Of a stretch of 64,000 nt of DNA, positions 50,098-59,064 are shown in pieces. The translations under genes and the position numbers were made by a program. The notes under the pieces were generated by a model, which was not told where the DNA came from, searched no databases, and saw only the letters and a list, made by a program, of their open reading frames with translations. Source of the DNA: Rhizobium rosettiformans W3. Lineage in GTDB: Bacteria; Pseudomonadota; Alphaproteobacteria; Rhizobiales; Rhizobiaceae. Location of the stretch: the NCBI RefSeq assembly GCF_004912135.1, contig NZ_STGU01000006.1, positions 186,001 through 250,000 of the forward strand. The letters are read 5' to 3'. Numbering within the stretch: the first letter of the stretch is position 1; each line of letters begins with the position of its first letter.

Positions 50098-51525
50098 TTA
50101 CCGCCGCCGCTTGCGGCCCTCGAACGGGTTCTCGCCCGCCTTGAAGTGGATGCGGATCGGCACGCCCGGCATGTCGAAATCGGCGCGCAGACCATTGGTC
50201 AGGTAACGCACATAGCTTTCCGGCAGCGCGTCAGGCCGCGTACAGGAAATCATGAAGGCCGGCGGACGCGCCTTCACCTGGGTCATGTATTTGAGCTTCA
50301 GGCGACGGCCGGAGACGGCCGGTGGCGGATGCTGGGTCGTGACCGCATCGAGCCAGCGGTTGAGCTTGGCCGTCGAGATACGCTTGTTCCACACCTTGTC
50401 GGTGTCGACGATGTTCTGCATCAGCTTGTCGAGGCCGTAACCGGTCTGGCCGGAAATCGGCACCGCGCGAATGCCGCGCGCTTGGGGCAGCAGACGCTCT
50501 GTCTTCTCGCGCAGGTCTGCAAGAACGGCCTGCGGGTCTTCGACCAAATCCCACTTGTTGAAGGCGAGAACGGCAGCGCGGCCTTCGCGGATGACGAAGT
50601 CGACGATCTGCAGATCCTGCTTTTCGAAGGGAATGGTCGCATCGAAGATGATGACCACGGTTTCGGCGAAACGCACGGCACGCAGCGTATCGGCAACCGA
50701 CAGCTTTTCGAGCTTCTCCTGCACGCGCGCCTTGCGGCGCATGCCGGCCGTGTCGAACATCTTGATGGTGCGACCGCGCCAGTCCCATTCGACCGAGATG
50801 GAATCGCGGGTGATGCCGGCTTCCGGACCGGTCAGCAGGCGGTCTTCACCGAGGAAACGGTTGATCAGCGTCGACTTGCCGGCATTCGGACGACCGACGA
50901 TCGCAACGCGCAGCGGCTTGCTGTCGTCGTATTCGGGCTCCGCCTCGTCATCCTCGTCGTCGAACTCGCCGTCCTGCGAGAGCACCACATCGGTCTCGGC
51001 TTCATCGTCCGGTTCCGGGAAGGCGCGCTCCTCGCCGATCGCCTCGACGATCGCGTCGCGCAGGTCGATCATGCCTTGGCCGTGTTCGGCCGAGATCGGC
51101 ACCGGCTCGCCGAGGCCCAACGTATAGGCGTCGTAGAAGCCGGCGTCGGATCCGCGCGCTTCCGATTTGTTGGCAACGAGCACGACCGGCTTTCCACGCC
51201 GGCGCAGCATTTCGGCCAGCGTCTTGTCGAGCGGGGTCAGGCCGAACTTGGCGTCGACGACGAGAAGCGACAGATCCGCCTCATCGATCGCAGCTTCCGT
51301 CTGGGCGCGCATACGACCTTCAAGCGTATCGGCACCGGCCTCTTCGAGACCGGCGGTATCGATGATGGTGAAACGCAGGTCAACGAGTTTGGCCTCGCCC
51401 GGCCGGCGGTCGCGGGTAACCCCCGGCGTATCATCGACAAGCGCCAGCTTCTTTCCGACCAGACGGTTGAAAAGCGTGGACTTGCCGACATTCGGACGCC
51501 CGACGATGGCGACTGTGAAACTCAT
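50098..51525 (-). CDS. der: Ribosome-assembly GTPase Der (EngA)
   Basis: A 475-residue protein with two tandem G domains, unique to Der: [20 protein letters not shown] near the N-terminus and [20 protein letters not shown] at about residue 210, each with DTAG switch elements and NKSE/NKWD specificity motifs, then a KH-like domain ending in [19 protein letters not shown]. An acidic linker between the G domains is longer than in E. coli. It is essential for 50S assembly. It follows the TPR-protein gene by 39 bp. Confidence 0.97.
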   Translation of the reverse strand: MSFTVAIVGRPNVGKSTLFNRLVGKKLALVDDTPGVTRDRRPGEAKLVDLRFTIIDTAGLEEAGADTLEGRMRAQTEAAIDEADLSLLVVDAKFGLTPLDKTLAEMLRRRGKPVVLVANKSEARGSDAGFYDAYTLGLGEPVPISAEHGQGMIDLRDAIVEAIGEERAFPEPDDEAETDVVLSQDGEFDDEDDEAEPEYDDSKPLRVAIVGRPNAGKSTLINRFLGEDRLLTGPEAGITRDSISVEWDWRGRTIKMFDTAGMRRKARVQEKLEKLSVADTLRAVRFAETVVIIFDATIPFEKQDLQIVDFVIREGRAAVLAFNKWDLVEDPQAVLADLREKTERLLPQARGIRAVPISGQTGYGLDKLMQNIVDTDKVWNKRISTAKLNRWLDAVTTQHPPPAVSGRRLKLKYMTQVKARPPAFMISCTRPDALPESYVRYLTNGLRADFDMPGVPIRIHFKAGENPFEGRKRRR

Positions 51526-51564
51526 AGGAACGCTAGCTTTCCGGCCGTTCAGGCCTTGTCGTTG

Positions 51565-52236
51565 TTACGGGGCCTTGCCGGAGGCCTTGATGTTGTCGAG
51601 CAGCATCTGGGCGCGGTTGGCGACATTGCGCGGCGCTTCGGCATCTTCCACGATCTGCTCGAACCATTCGCGCGCACGGGTCATGTCACCCGCCTTGTAG
51701 GCGGCAAGACCCAGCGCTTCGCGGGCGGCATGGCGCATGGCATTGGTCGGCGTGGCCATGGCTTCGACCATCGCCGAAACGTCTTCGTAGCTTCCGGTGT
51801 CGACCAGCAGCCATGCGGCCCGCACCTTGGCAGTGTTGCGAACCGCTTCCGGGATCGAGGCGTCGTCGCCAATCGTCTTGAACGAGGCAACGGCGCCCGA
51901 AGGGTCACCCTTTTCGGCGAGAACCGACGCGGCACGGAAGCGGGCGAGAATGCCATAGGCACCGTAACCGTCCTGTTCCAGCGCCTGCAGGGCGGCTTCC
52001 GCCTCATCGCGCTTGCCCTGGTCGGCGAGCGTCAGCGCGGCAAGGAACTTGTCGCCGGCATCCGACGCCTGGGTCGAGTCCCAATGGGTCCAGAGGCGAT
52101 GGCCAGCCGTGCCGAGAACGATCACCACGGCAGCACCGATGATGATGCGGCTGTAGCGCTTCCAGGCATTGCGCACCTGGTCGGAGCGGAGCTCCTCGTT
52201 CACTTCGCGGATAAAGCTGTCGTTCTGGTCAACCAT
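51565..52236 (-). CDS. Membrane-anchored TPR protein (YfgM-like, TPR_21)
   Basis: A 223-residue protein with a cytoplasmic N-terminus, one membrane segment (SRIIIGAAVVIVLGTAGHRL) and a periplasmic TPR-like solenoid (DKFLAALTLADQGKRDEAEA, RAASVLAEKGDPSGAVASFK). It is the YfgM-like neighbour usually found upstream of der in alphaproteobacteria; YfgM is a periplasmic chaperone-network and translocon-associated protein. Same operon as der. Confidence 0.88.
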   Translation of the reverse strand: MVDQNDSFIREVNEELRSDQVRNAWKRYSRIIIGAAVVIVLGTAGHRLWTHWDSTQASDAGDKFLAALTLADQGKRDEAEAALQALEQDGYGAYGILARFRAASVLAEKGDPSGAVASFKTIGDDASIPEAVRNTAKVRAAWLLVDTGSYEDVSAMVEAMATPTNAMRHAAREALGLAAYKAGDMTRAREWFEQIVEDAEAPRNVANRAQMLLDNIKASGKAP

Positions 52237-52346
52237 TCATACCTCCGGGCAATGCCGGCCTTTCGATGTAGTCTCTCATGCGTGAGCGGCCTTCTAGCGG
52301 ATTTTTGCCCGCTTGTAAGGGGAAAACCGCCAACAGCCTTAAGCCG

Positions 52347-52925
52347 TCACATGGCAAGCGGTGCAACCCCGATCAACAGTTCGTGCAGCCACATGAGGAT
52401 GACGGCCCAGAGCACGATGCCGCCGACAACGGCGATCGCATCGTAGCGGGCCGAAACGAAGGGCTTGAGCACGAGCTCACCGGCCCGGACACGCCGCTTG
52501 TAGTTGATCCGCAGAATGACACCCCAGGCGAGCAGCGAAGCAAAGAGCAGGACGGAAGCAAGATCGCCATTGGCAAGAAGGTGGGCGGCGGCCCAGATCT
52601 TGATCGACAGCACGATCGGATGCTTGGTCTTGGTGGCGATATGCCCGGCCGGTAGGAAGCCGGCGACCAGACAGATCATCGCAAACAACATCAGCGTCGT
52701 CGTCAAATGGTTCATGCCCATGGGCGGGAACCAGAGATTGATGACCGGCGCCGATGCATAGCCCCAGATCAGCACGATCAGCGACACGAGGCTCATCACC
52801 GAATTGATCACCCGCCAGCCCTTATCCCCGAAGCGCTCGATCATCGACAGCCGGAAACCGGGGGCGACGACCCGGATCAGATGGGTGGCGACAAACAGGA
52901 TGATGCCGAGAATGAGAAGCGTCAT
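52347..52925 (-). CDS. NnrU family membrane protein
   Basis: A 192-residue protein with about six membrane segments (LLILGIILFVATHLIRVVAP, INSVMSLVSLIVLIWGYASA, FAMICLVAGFLPAGHIATKT) and the conserved KHPIVLSIKIWAAAHLLANG. NnrU proteins accompany denitrification genes in some species but are also widespread elsewhere; they resemble heme-linked isoprenylcysteine-methyltransferase-like membrane folds. No denitrification gene is near. The ATG at 52925 starts the first membrane helix; an upstream extension is not hydrophobic. Confidence 0.86.
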   Translation of the reverse strand: MTLLILGIILFVATHLIRVVAPGFRLSMIERFGDKGWRVINSVMSLVSLIVLIWGYASAPVINLWFPPMGMNHLTTTLMLFAMICLVAGFLPAGHIATKTKHPIVLSIKIWAAAHLLANGDLASVLLFASLLAWGVILRINYKRRVRAGELVLKPFVSARYDAIAVVGGIVLWAVILMWLHELLIGVAPLAM

Positions 52926-53053
52926 GAGTGAGAACCTTTCAGGTCGAGTTGCCCCAAGCCTTACTGGTCCGCAAAGCGAATTTCCAGTGCGTTCAAAGCT
53001 TCGCCGCATTTGGGTGGGAGGCACACGGCGTGTTGATTGCCGGATATTTGCTG

Positions 53054-54070
53054 ATGTTTCATCGCCTGATTGCCTTGTCCCTTGCCCTCACGGCCTCCAC
53101 CGCGCTGGCAACAGAGCCGCCCCCTGCGGCAAATGGCGCGGACGAAGCCCGCCCGAAACAGCTTCTGCTCATCTCCTTCGACGGTGCCCATGACAACAGG
53201 CTGTGGGCTCGCAGCCGGGCGCTTGCCGAACGGACTGGCGCCCATTTCACCTACTTCCTCTCCTGCACCACGTTGATCCCGCGCGCCCGCGCCGAAGACT
53301 ACAAGGCACCGGGCATGAAATCCGGCCGCTCAAACATCGGCTTTGCACAGGATGCCGAGGAAGTCTCGGTTCGGCTTGATCACATCTGGAAGGCCCGGAC
53401 CGAGGGCCACGAGATCGCCAGCCACACCTGCGGACATTTCGACGGCAAGGACTGGTCGAAGGCGGAATGGTTGAAGGAGTTCAAGGCCTTCGATCGGGTT
53501 CTTCTCAACGCCTGGAAGGACAACGGGCTTGCCGATCGCGAACCGGAGGGCTGGGCCGATTTCGTCGAGAACGACATCACCGGTTTCCGCGCCCCCTATC
53601 TCTCCGCCCCCGACAGCCTGTTTGAGGCCGAGCGCGAACACGGCTTTCGCTACGATGCGAGCATTGTGACCCATGATCCGGAGTTGCCCGCAGACGACAA
53701 GGGCCTCGCCCGCTTCGGTCTGCCGCTGATCCCCGAGGGGCCGAAGGAGCGGCGGATCATCGCCATGGACTACAATCTCTTCATCCGCCATTCGGCCGGC
53801 ATCGATCATCCCTCGAAGGGCAACGAGTTTGCCGAGCGGAGCTACGAGGCGTTCCGCAAGGCCTTCGACAGACAATATGAGGGCGACCGGATCCCACTGC
53901 AGATCGGCCTGCACTTCGTCACCATGAATGGCAGCGCCTATTGGGCCGCCATGGAACGGCTGGTCGCGGAAGTCTGTCCTCGTCCCGACGTCGCCTGCGT
54001 GACCTATGCCGAGGCGCTCGACATGCTTGAGAACCGCAACGCTGGGAAGGCTGCACCCGGCGCCATGTGA
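53054..54070 (+). CDS. Exported polysaccharide deacetylase-like protein
   Basis: A 338-residue protein with a signal peptide (FHRLIALSLALTASTALA) and a NodB-homology barrel: LLLISFDGAHDNRLWARSRA, the metal motif in EGHEIASHTCGHFDGKDWSK, FRAPYLSAPDSLFE and GLHFVTMNGSAYW. The catalytic Asp-Asp pair of classical deacetylases appears as SFDGAHDN, so activity towards chitin, peptidoglycan or other polysaccharides is plausible but not certain. The start at 53054 is chosen for the signal peptide; a weak ribosome site leaves some doubt. Confidence 0.83.
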   Translation: MFHRLIALSLALTASTALATEPPPAANGADEARPKQLLLISFDGAHDNRLWARSRALAERTGAHFTYFLSCTTLIPRARAEDYKAPGMKSGRSNIGFAQDAEEVSVRLDHIWKARTEGHEIASHTCGHFDGKDWSKAEWLKEFKAFDRVLLNAWKDNGLADREPEGWADFVENDITGFRAPYLSAPDSLFEAEREHGFRYDASIVTHDPELPADDKGLARFGLPLIPEGPKERRIIAMDYNLFIRHSAGIDHPSKGNEFAERSYEAFRKAFDRQYEGDRIPLQIGLHFVTMNGSAYWAAMERLVAEVCPRPDVACVTYAEALDMLENRNAGKAAPGAM

Positions 54071-54136
54071 TCGCATGACGCATTTACTTGGGCAGGCTTT
54101 GCCCCGATATGAGCGAGCAAAACCTCAGGGGTAATC

Positions 54137-54292
54137 ATGAAGATCCTGTTTCTCATCGCCTGCGCCTGCGTCATCGCCGCCACCATCGGCGCCGTCGCGA
54201 TCGGCCTGTCGCTGTTCACCCAGCCGGAGGCCTATGCCGTGTTGGAGGCTCCGGCCCCAATTGAAACGACGGTTGCGTCTCCGCTGGCCTGA
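54137..54292 (+). CDS. Small single-pass membrane protein (51 aa)
   Basis: A short frame starting KILFLIACACVIAATIGAVA and continuing into IGLSLFTQPEAYAVLEAPAP. The N-terminal half is one hydrophobic helix with two cysteines, and the tail is acidic and Pro/Ala-rich. AGGGG lies five bases before the ATG, and the gene sits in a clean gap 66 bp after the deacetylase with a terminator-like hairpin behind it, all of which support a real gene. Function unknown. Confidence 0.65.
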   Translation: MKILFLIACACVIAATIGAVAIGLSLFTQPEAYAVLEAPAPIETTVASPLA

Positions 54293-54311
54293 CCTTTGAT
54301 TGCCCCAAAAG

Positions 54312-54344
54312 AAAAAGGCCGCGCTGTTTTCCCGGCGCGGCCTT
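54312..54344. terminator. Terminator of bacA (minus), possibly also of the small gene (plus)
   Basis: AAGGCCGCGC/GCGCGGCCTT, 10-bp stem with a 10-base loop. On the minus strand TTTCTTTTGGGG follows, a good tail for bacA, whose stop is 26 bp away; on the plus side CTCGGTTTC follows. Confidence 0.75.
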
Positions 54345-54369
54345 CTCGGTTTCGTGCAGTCGCTGACCC

Positions 54370-55650
54370 TTAGTAGGGACGGTCCGCCGCGATTTCACCT
54401 TCGGCTGCCTCGCGCAACAGATAGCGCTGATCGATTTCCGGCAGCGGTTCGCCATCGATGGCTGCCTCGAAGGCCGCAAGACGCTTGTGGATCGACAGGA
54501 GCTCGATGATCGTCGACCAGTAGCTGACGAGATACTGGAAGCTGTCCGTCACCTGACCGAAGGCGGTCGCGATCTGCTGCCACACGCCCATGGTGATGCG
54601 TCCGGCCACGACCGTCGGGATCAGGATGAAGGTGAGGAACAGGGCGTCGAGCTGGCCGTAGGTGTAGCGGGCGACGTTGAAGTAGGTGTAGTGCCAGTAC
54701 ATGCGGAAATAGTTGCGGCGGACGTTGGAGAAGAGCTCCCTGACCGTGACTGGCTGGGCACGTTCGGCATTATCTTCGCCATAGACCAGCTCCTTACGGA
54801 ACGCAGCCTCGACGCGCTGGTTGCGGAACTGCAGACCCGGCAGCTTGATGCCGGCGACCATGAGAAGGATGGTGCCGAAGGCCGACCAGGCGATAGCCAG
54901 CCAGAACAGCGAATGGGGGATGGCGCCGAGGATCGGCAATTCGCTGACATTCTCCGACATGCGGAAGAGGATCGGCAGGAAGACCACGAGCGTCATCACC
55001 GAGTTGATCAGGGCAACGCCGAGACCTTCGAGAATGTTGGCAAACCGCATCGTATCTTCCTGGACACGCTGCGAGGCACCTTCGATGTGACGCAGCTTGT
55101 CCCACTTCGACATGTAGAAGTCGTTCATCGCGTTGCGCCAGCGGAAGACATAGTGGTTGGTGAAGAAGGCAGTGACGACCGAGAGCGTCACGCCGACCAT
55201 GCCGATCTCGAGGAAGCGAAGCTGCAGCTCGTAAAGCTGGCCGGCGGTCACCGTGCCGTCACCATTCAGCGCCTTCTGGAAGAGGTCGAAGAACGGGCCG
55301 CGCCAGTTGTTGACGGCGACCGAGATCTGCACGCTGAAATAGGCGATGAAGATGATGAAGGCCGAGCCCCAGATCGACCAGTTGGTCCAGGGATGGTCGC
55401 GCGCGACCAACTGCCAGGCGACACCGAAGATCACCACGAAGATGGTGAAGTAGAGGTAGAACCAGAGATTATCCGGCGTGAAGAAGGAGGCGAGCCCGAC
55501 GGGCGGCTGCTGTCCCTCTGCCAGTGGCGGCATTCCCAGAGCGGAACCGATCTCGGGTCCGACCGTGTACCAGACGATGATGCAGACGAGCGTCCAGAGG
55601 GCCGCCGAAGTGAAGAACAGCTTGGGCTGCGGAAAGAAGGAGTGAAACAC
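54370..55650 (-). CDS. bacA: Peptide/very-long-chain fatty acid transporter BacA (SbmA family)
   Basis: A 426-residue inner-membrane protein with eight predicted segments. FTPDNLWFYLYFTIFVVIFG, LVARDHPWTNWSIWGSAFII, VNNWRGPFFDLFQKALN, YMSKWDKLRHIEGASQRVQE and QLDALFLTFILIPTVVAGRI are typical of SbmA/BacA. It imports host antimicrobial and nodule-specific peptides using proton force and affects lipid A acyl chains; in S. meliloti and Brucella it is required for chronic intracellular infection. It is monocistronic. Length agrees with rhizobial BacA of about 420 residues. Confidence 0.95.
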   Translation of the reverse strand: MFHSFFPQPKLFFTSAALWTLVCIIVWYTVGPEIGSALGMPPLAEGQQPPVGLASFFTPDNLWFYLYFTIFVVIFGVAWQLVARDHPWTNWSIWGSAFIIFIAYFSVQISVAVNNWRGPFFDLFQKALNGDGTVTAGQLYELQLRFLEIGMVGVTLSVVTAFFTNHYVFRWRNAMNDFYMSKWDKLRHIEGASQRVQEDTMRFANILEGLGVALINSVMTLVVFLPILFRMSENVSELPILGAIPHSLFWLAIAWSAFGTILLMVAGIKLPGLQFRNQRVEAAFRKELVYGEDNAERAQPVTVRELFSNVRRNYFRMYWHYTYFNVARYTYGQLDALFLTFILIPTVVAGRITMGVWQQIATAFGQVTDSFQYLVSYWSTIIELLSIHKRLAAFEAAIDGEPLPEIDQRYLLREAAEGEIAADRPY

Positions 55651-55864
55651 GCGGAAAACCTTCGTGTAGGAGAAGTCCTGTAGAACCTGGCGGGAACCTA
55701 GGGCAGAAGGTTCCGCCCAGCAATGGCATCGCCAAATTGTGGCAGAATTACCCCCGCCAAAATTAAGGGTCGGTAAGGTTAGGTCGCGGCTGTTGATTTA
55801 CGCCGTCCTTGCCTCCTCTTCAAAAATCGCTAGGGAAAGGTCAAAGCTTTTTCAGGAGTGCCCC

Positions 55865-56101
55865 ATGAGCGACCTCAGCCTGCAGCAGGCCATCGACAAC
55901 ATCTACACCTCGATCAACAACGACAATGAAGAGATCGACGCACACATCGCGGCGCTGAAGGCGGCGATGGCGCGTGAGGGTGTGAAGGAAGCCGTGTTCG
56001 AGCCGTCGAAGCTCGCCCAGTCGAACCGCCAGGGCCGCAAGATCATGCAGTCCTATTTCAAGAAGAAGGGCGTCGCCGTCGCCTTCTCGAAGTCCGAGTA
56101 A
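55865..56101 (+). CDS. Small conserved-looking hypothetical protein
   Basis: A 78-residue protein beginning SDLSLQQAIDNIYTSINNDN and continuing with two amphipathic helices and a basic tail (SNRQGRKIMQSYFKKKGVAV). The ATG at 55865 follows AGGAG by eight bases; an upstream in-frame frame has no support. No membrane part. I do not recognise the family; the codon use and helix pattern look genuine. Confidence 0.72.
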   Translation: MSDLSLQQAIDNIYTSINNDNEEIDAHIAALKAAMAREGVKEAVFEPSKLAQSNRQGRKIMQSYFKKKGVAVAFSKSE

Positions 56102-56128
56102 GACGGAAGTGACGTCAGAGCGCTCGCC

Positions 56129-56881
56129 TCAGTCGGCGAGCGTCAGCACCAGCGGCCCGTTCCGGGTCACCACGATCGTGTGTTCGAATTGCACCGTCGG
56201 TGCCCGCGGCTCGCTGTAAAGCGTCCAGTCGTCCTTTTCACCGTCCTCGGCCCATTGGCCGCCGAGCGAGAGAAACGGTTCGATAGTGAACACCAGCCCC
56301 TCCTCCATCACCCGTGTCTCGTCTGGATCGGGCCAGGTGGAAAGCTCGGTCGGCTCTTCGTGCAACGAGCGACCGACGCCATGGCTCGCGAGATTGGTGA
56401 TCAGCGTATAGCGGTTCTTCTTGGCAAAGGCCCCGATCGAATTGCCGATATCGGCGAGCGGCCTGCCGGTCTTGACCTGGTTGAGGCCCACCCAAAGCGC
56501 CCGCTTGCCATCCCGCAGAAGCCGTTCGAGCTTGGTCGTGCCCGGCGGCACGATGAAGGATTGCCCGGTGTCGCCGAAATAGCCGAGCTTCTCCGCCGAC
56601 ACATCGATATTGACGAGATCGCCCGCCTTGATCACCCGGTCGCCGGGAATGCCATGGGCGATCTCTTCGTTCACCGAGATGCAGGTGGCGCCCGGAAACT
56701 TGTAACAGAGCTCCGGCGCCGACTGTGCGCCGTTCTCCTCAAGCACCTTGCGCCCGATCTGGTCGAGCTCGCGGGTGGTGATGCCCGGCTCGAGTGCTGC
56801 CGCCATGGTCTTGACCGCCGTCGCGCAGATCCGTCCGATGTCTTTGAGACGCGTGAGGTCCTCTTCGGTTTCGACGATCAT
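56129..56881 (-). CDS. map: Type I methionine aminopeptidase
   Basis: A 250-residue dimetal peptidase removing N-terminal Met. The metal ligands are visible: Asp in VNIDVSAEKLGYFGDTGQSF, His in SHGVGRSLHEEP, Glu in FTIEPFLSLG and Glu in VQFEHTIVVT. CISVNEEIAHGIPGDRVIKA is the substrate-binding His region. It is close to the usual 250-260 residues without N-terminal zinc finger. Rhizobia often carry two map genes; whether this is the housekeeping copy cannot be told. Confidence 0.94.
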   Translation of the reverse strand: MIVETEEDLTRLKDIGRICATAVKTMAAALEPGITTRELDQIGRKVLEENGAQSAPELCYKFPGATCISVNEEIAHGIPGDRVIKAGDLVNIDVSAEKLGYFGDTGQSFIVPPGTTKLERLLRDGKRALWVGLNQVKTGRPLADIGNSIGAFAKKNRYTLITNLASHGVGRSLHEEPTELSTWPDPDETRVMEEGLVFTIEPFLSLGGQWAEDGEKDDWTLYSEPRAPTVQFEHTIVVTRNGPLVLTLAD

Positions 56882-56921
56882 ATCGGTCCTTCACTGCTCT
56901 CCGGTGGGGGTGACCGCTGCC

Positions 56922-57968
56922 TTAGGCGGCGGATGCCTTCTCCGTCAACGCCTTCCGAACCAGCGGCGCGACTTTTGTTCCGAAGAGCTCGATCCCGCGC
57001 ATCAGTTCCTTGTGCGGCATCGGGCCGATCGCCATCTGCATCAGGAAGCGGTCATTCTTGAAGATCCCGTGCATGGCGACGATCTTTTCGGCCACGGCTT
57101 CCGGGTCGCCGACAAAGAGCGCCCCGCGAGGACCGCGCGAGGCATCAAACTGGGCACGGTTGGTCGGGCCCCATCCACGCTCACGACCGATGCGGTTCAT
57201 CACCTCCGCCTGCGGCTCGTAGAAGATATCGGCCGCCGATTCCGTCGTGTCGTGGATAAAGCCGTGAACGTTGATGGAGGTCTTCAGCGTCTTCAGGTCG
57301 ACACCGGCCTTGGCCGCACTCTGACGATAGAGATCGAAGAAGGGGGCAAACCGATGCGGCTCGCCGCCGATGATGGCAAGCGCCAGCGGCAGGCCGAGAT
57401 AACCGGCACGCGCCGCCGACTGCGGCGTACCGCCGATCGCGATCCAGAGCGGCAGCAGATCCTGCAGCGGACGGGGATAGACGCCCCTGCCCTGGATCGG
57501 CTTGCGGGTCTGCCCTTCCCAGGTGACCACCTCGTTTTCGCGGATCTCCATGAGCAGCTGCAGCTTCTCGGCAAACAGCAGATCATAGTCTTCGAGGTCA
57601 TAGCCGAAGAGCGGAAAACTCTCGATGAAGGAGCCGCGACCGACCATCATCTCGGTACGGCCGTTGGAGAGCAGGTCGACGGTGGCATATTGCTGGAAGA
57701 CGCGCACCGGATCATCCGAGGAGAGGACCGAAACGGCACTCGTCAGCCGGATGTTCTTGGTCTGCACGGCAGCGGCCGCCAGGATCGTAGCGGGCGAGGA
57801 CGCCATGTAGTCAGGGCGGTGATGCTCGCCGAGGCCGAAGACATCGAGCCCCACTTCATCGGCGAGCTTGATCTCGGCCAGCAACTCGTCGACCCGCCGC
57901 TTGGCGTCGGCCCCCTTGTTGGCAGCATTGGGATCGACATCGGCAAAGGTATAAAGCCCGAGTTCCAT
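56922..57968 (-). CDS. LLM-class flavin-dependent oxidoreductase
   Basis: A 348-residue luciferase-like monooxygenase. MELGLYTFADVDPNAANKG starts the barrel; LGEHHRPDYMASSPATILAA, RIRLTSAVSVLSSDDPVRVF-like NIRLTSAVSVLSSDDPVRVF, GRSEMM-like GRTEMMVGRGSF and IAIGGTPQSAARAGYLGLPL are the group's signatures. It uses FMN (or F420) supplied by a partner reductase; the substrate is unknown. The ATG at 57968 starts the first strand. It is divergent from bdhA. Confidence 0.9.
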   Translation of the reverse strand: MELGLYTFADVDPNAANKGADAKRRVDELLAEIKLADEVGLDVFGLGEHHRPDYMASSPATILAAAAVQTKNIRLTSAVSVLSSDDPVRVFQQYATVDLLSNGRTEMMVGRGSFIESFPLFGYDLEDYDLLFAEKLQLLMEIRENEVVTWEGQTRKPIQGRGVYPRPLQDLLPLWIAIGGTPQSAARAGYLGLPLALAIIGGEPHRFAPFFDLYRQSAAKAGVDLKTLKTSINVHGFIHDTTESAADIFYEPQAEVMNRIGRERGWGPTNRAQFDASRGPRGALFVGDPEAVAEKIVAMHGIFKNDRFLMQMAIGPMPHKELMRGIELFGTKVAPLVRKALTEKASAA

Positions 57969-58198
57969 GGCGTGACTCCTGATCGCGTGTAGTGGCCCAA
58001 GACATAGAGATTTGCGGCTGCAGACAAAAGGCCCGGAGAGCGAACACTGTGTCTCGTTGAAACCGGGGCAAGAGCCGGGGCACGGGTGCTGCGGCAAAAC
58101 GCCGTTGCACGGGAACTTCCTTTAGGACTAACCTTTGCCTTCGCGGGTGCAACAAGACACCCGTCATCCATCGGCATCCGTCGAGAAGGAACAATCAG

Positions 58199-58972
58199 AT
58201 GAAGAAAACAGTCGTCGTCACCGGCTCCACCAGCGGCATCGGTCTGGGTATCGCCCGCGCCTTTGCGGCTGAAGGCGCCAATGTCGTGATCAATGGCTTT
58301 GGCGACAAAGCCGAGATCGAAGCCATCCGCAAGTCGCTCGAGGACAAGGGCGGCAAGGCGCTCTACCACGCCGCCGACATGACGAAGCCGGCGGAGATTG
58401 CCGACTTGATCGCCACGGCCGAGCGTGAATTCGGCGGCGTCGACGTGCTCGTCAACAATGCCGGTATCCAGCATGTCGCGCCGGTCGAGGATTTTCCGGT
58501 CGACAAATGGGACATGATCATCGCGATCAACATGTCGAGCGCCTTTCACACGATTCGCGCCGTCGTTCCCGGCATGAAGGCGAAGAAGATGGGCCGCATC
58601 ATCAACATCGCCTCGGCCCATGGCCTCGTCGCCTCGCCCTTCAAGTCGGCCTATGTGACGGCCAAGCACGGCATCCTCGGGCTTACCAAGTCCGTGGCCC
58701 TCGAAGTCGCCGAATTCGGCATCACGATCAACGCGATCTGCCCGGGTTATGTGCTGACACCGCTGGTCGAGAAGCAGATCCCGGACACGGCCAAGGCCCG
58801 GGGCATTTCGGAGGAACAGGTGAAGACCGAGGTCATGCTGCGACTGCAGGCGACCAAGGAATTCGTCTCGATCGACGAAGTCGCCCAGACCGCGATCTTC
58901 CTCGCGAGCGACGCAGCCCGCCAGATCACCGGCACGTCGATCTCCATTGATGGGGGCTGGACAGCACAATAG
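58199..58972 (+). CDS. bdhA: D-3-hydroxybutyrate dehydrogenase
   Basis: A 257-residue SDR enzyme oxidising 3-hydroxybutyrate to acetoacetate, a step of poly-hydroxybutyrate breakdown. VTGSTSGIGLGIARAF is the cofactor loop, LVNNAGIQHVAPVEDFPVDK is characteristic of this subgroup, and the catalytic residues lie in ASAHGLVASPFKSAYVTAKH. AGAAGGAAC precedes the ATG. A small hairpin CGGGTG/CACCCG lies in the 5' region at 58144-58163. The following xdhA and xdhB match the S. meliloti bdhA-xdhA2-xdhB2 operon. Confidence 0.94.
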   Translation: MKKTVVVTGSTSGIGLGIARAFAAEGANVVINGFGDKAEIEAIRKSLEDKGGKALYHAADMTKPAEIADLIATAEREFGGVDVLVNNAGIQHVAPVEDFPVDKWDMIIAINMSSAFHTIRAVVPGMKAKKMGRIINIASAHGLVASPFKSAYVTAKHGILGLTKSVALEVAEFGITINAICPGYVLTPLVEKQIPDTAKARGISEEQVKTEVMLRLQATKEFVSIDEVAQTAIFLASDAARQITGTSISIDGGWTAQ

Positions 58973-59064
58973 ACTTGAAAGATGACGCTGCGCCGCCCAC
59001 CATCGACAAATCGGGCGACGCAGCCGCGTCCGGCAGCCGGACATCGAGGGGACAAGACCAGTTC

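Noticed and set aside
49858..52446. An 862-codon plus-strand open frame
   Set aside because: It lies antisense to der and the TPR gene and is made of Arg/Gly/Asp-rich sequence typical of GC-rich shadows; der and its neighbour are unmistakable.
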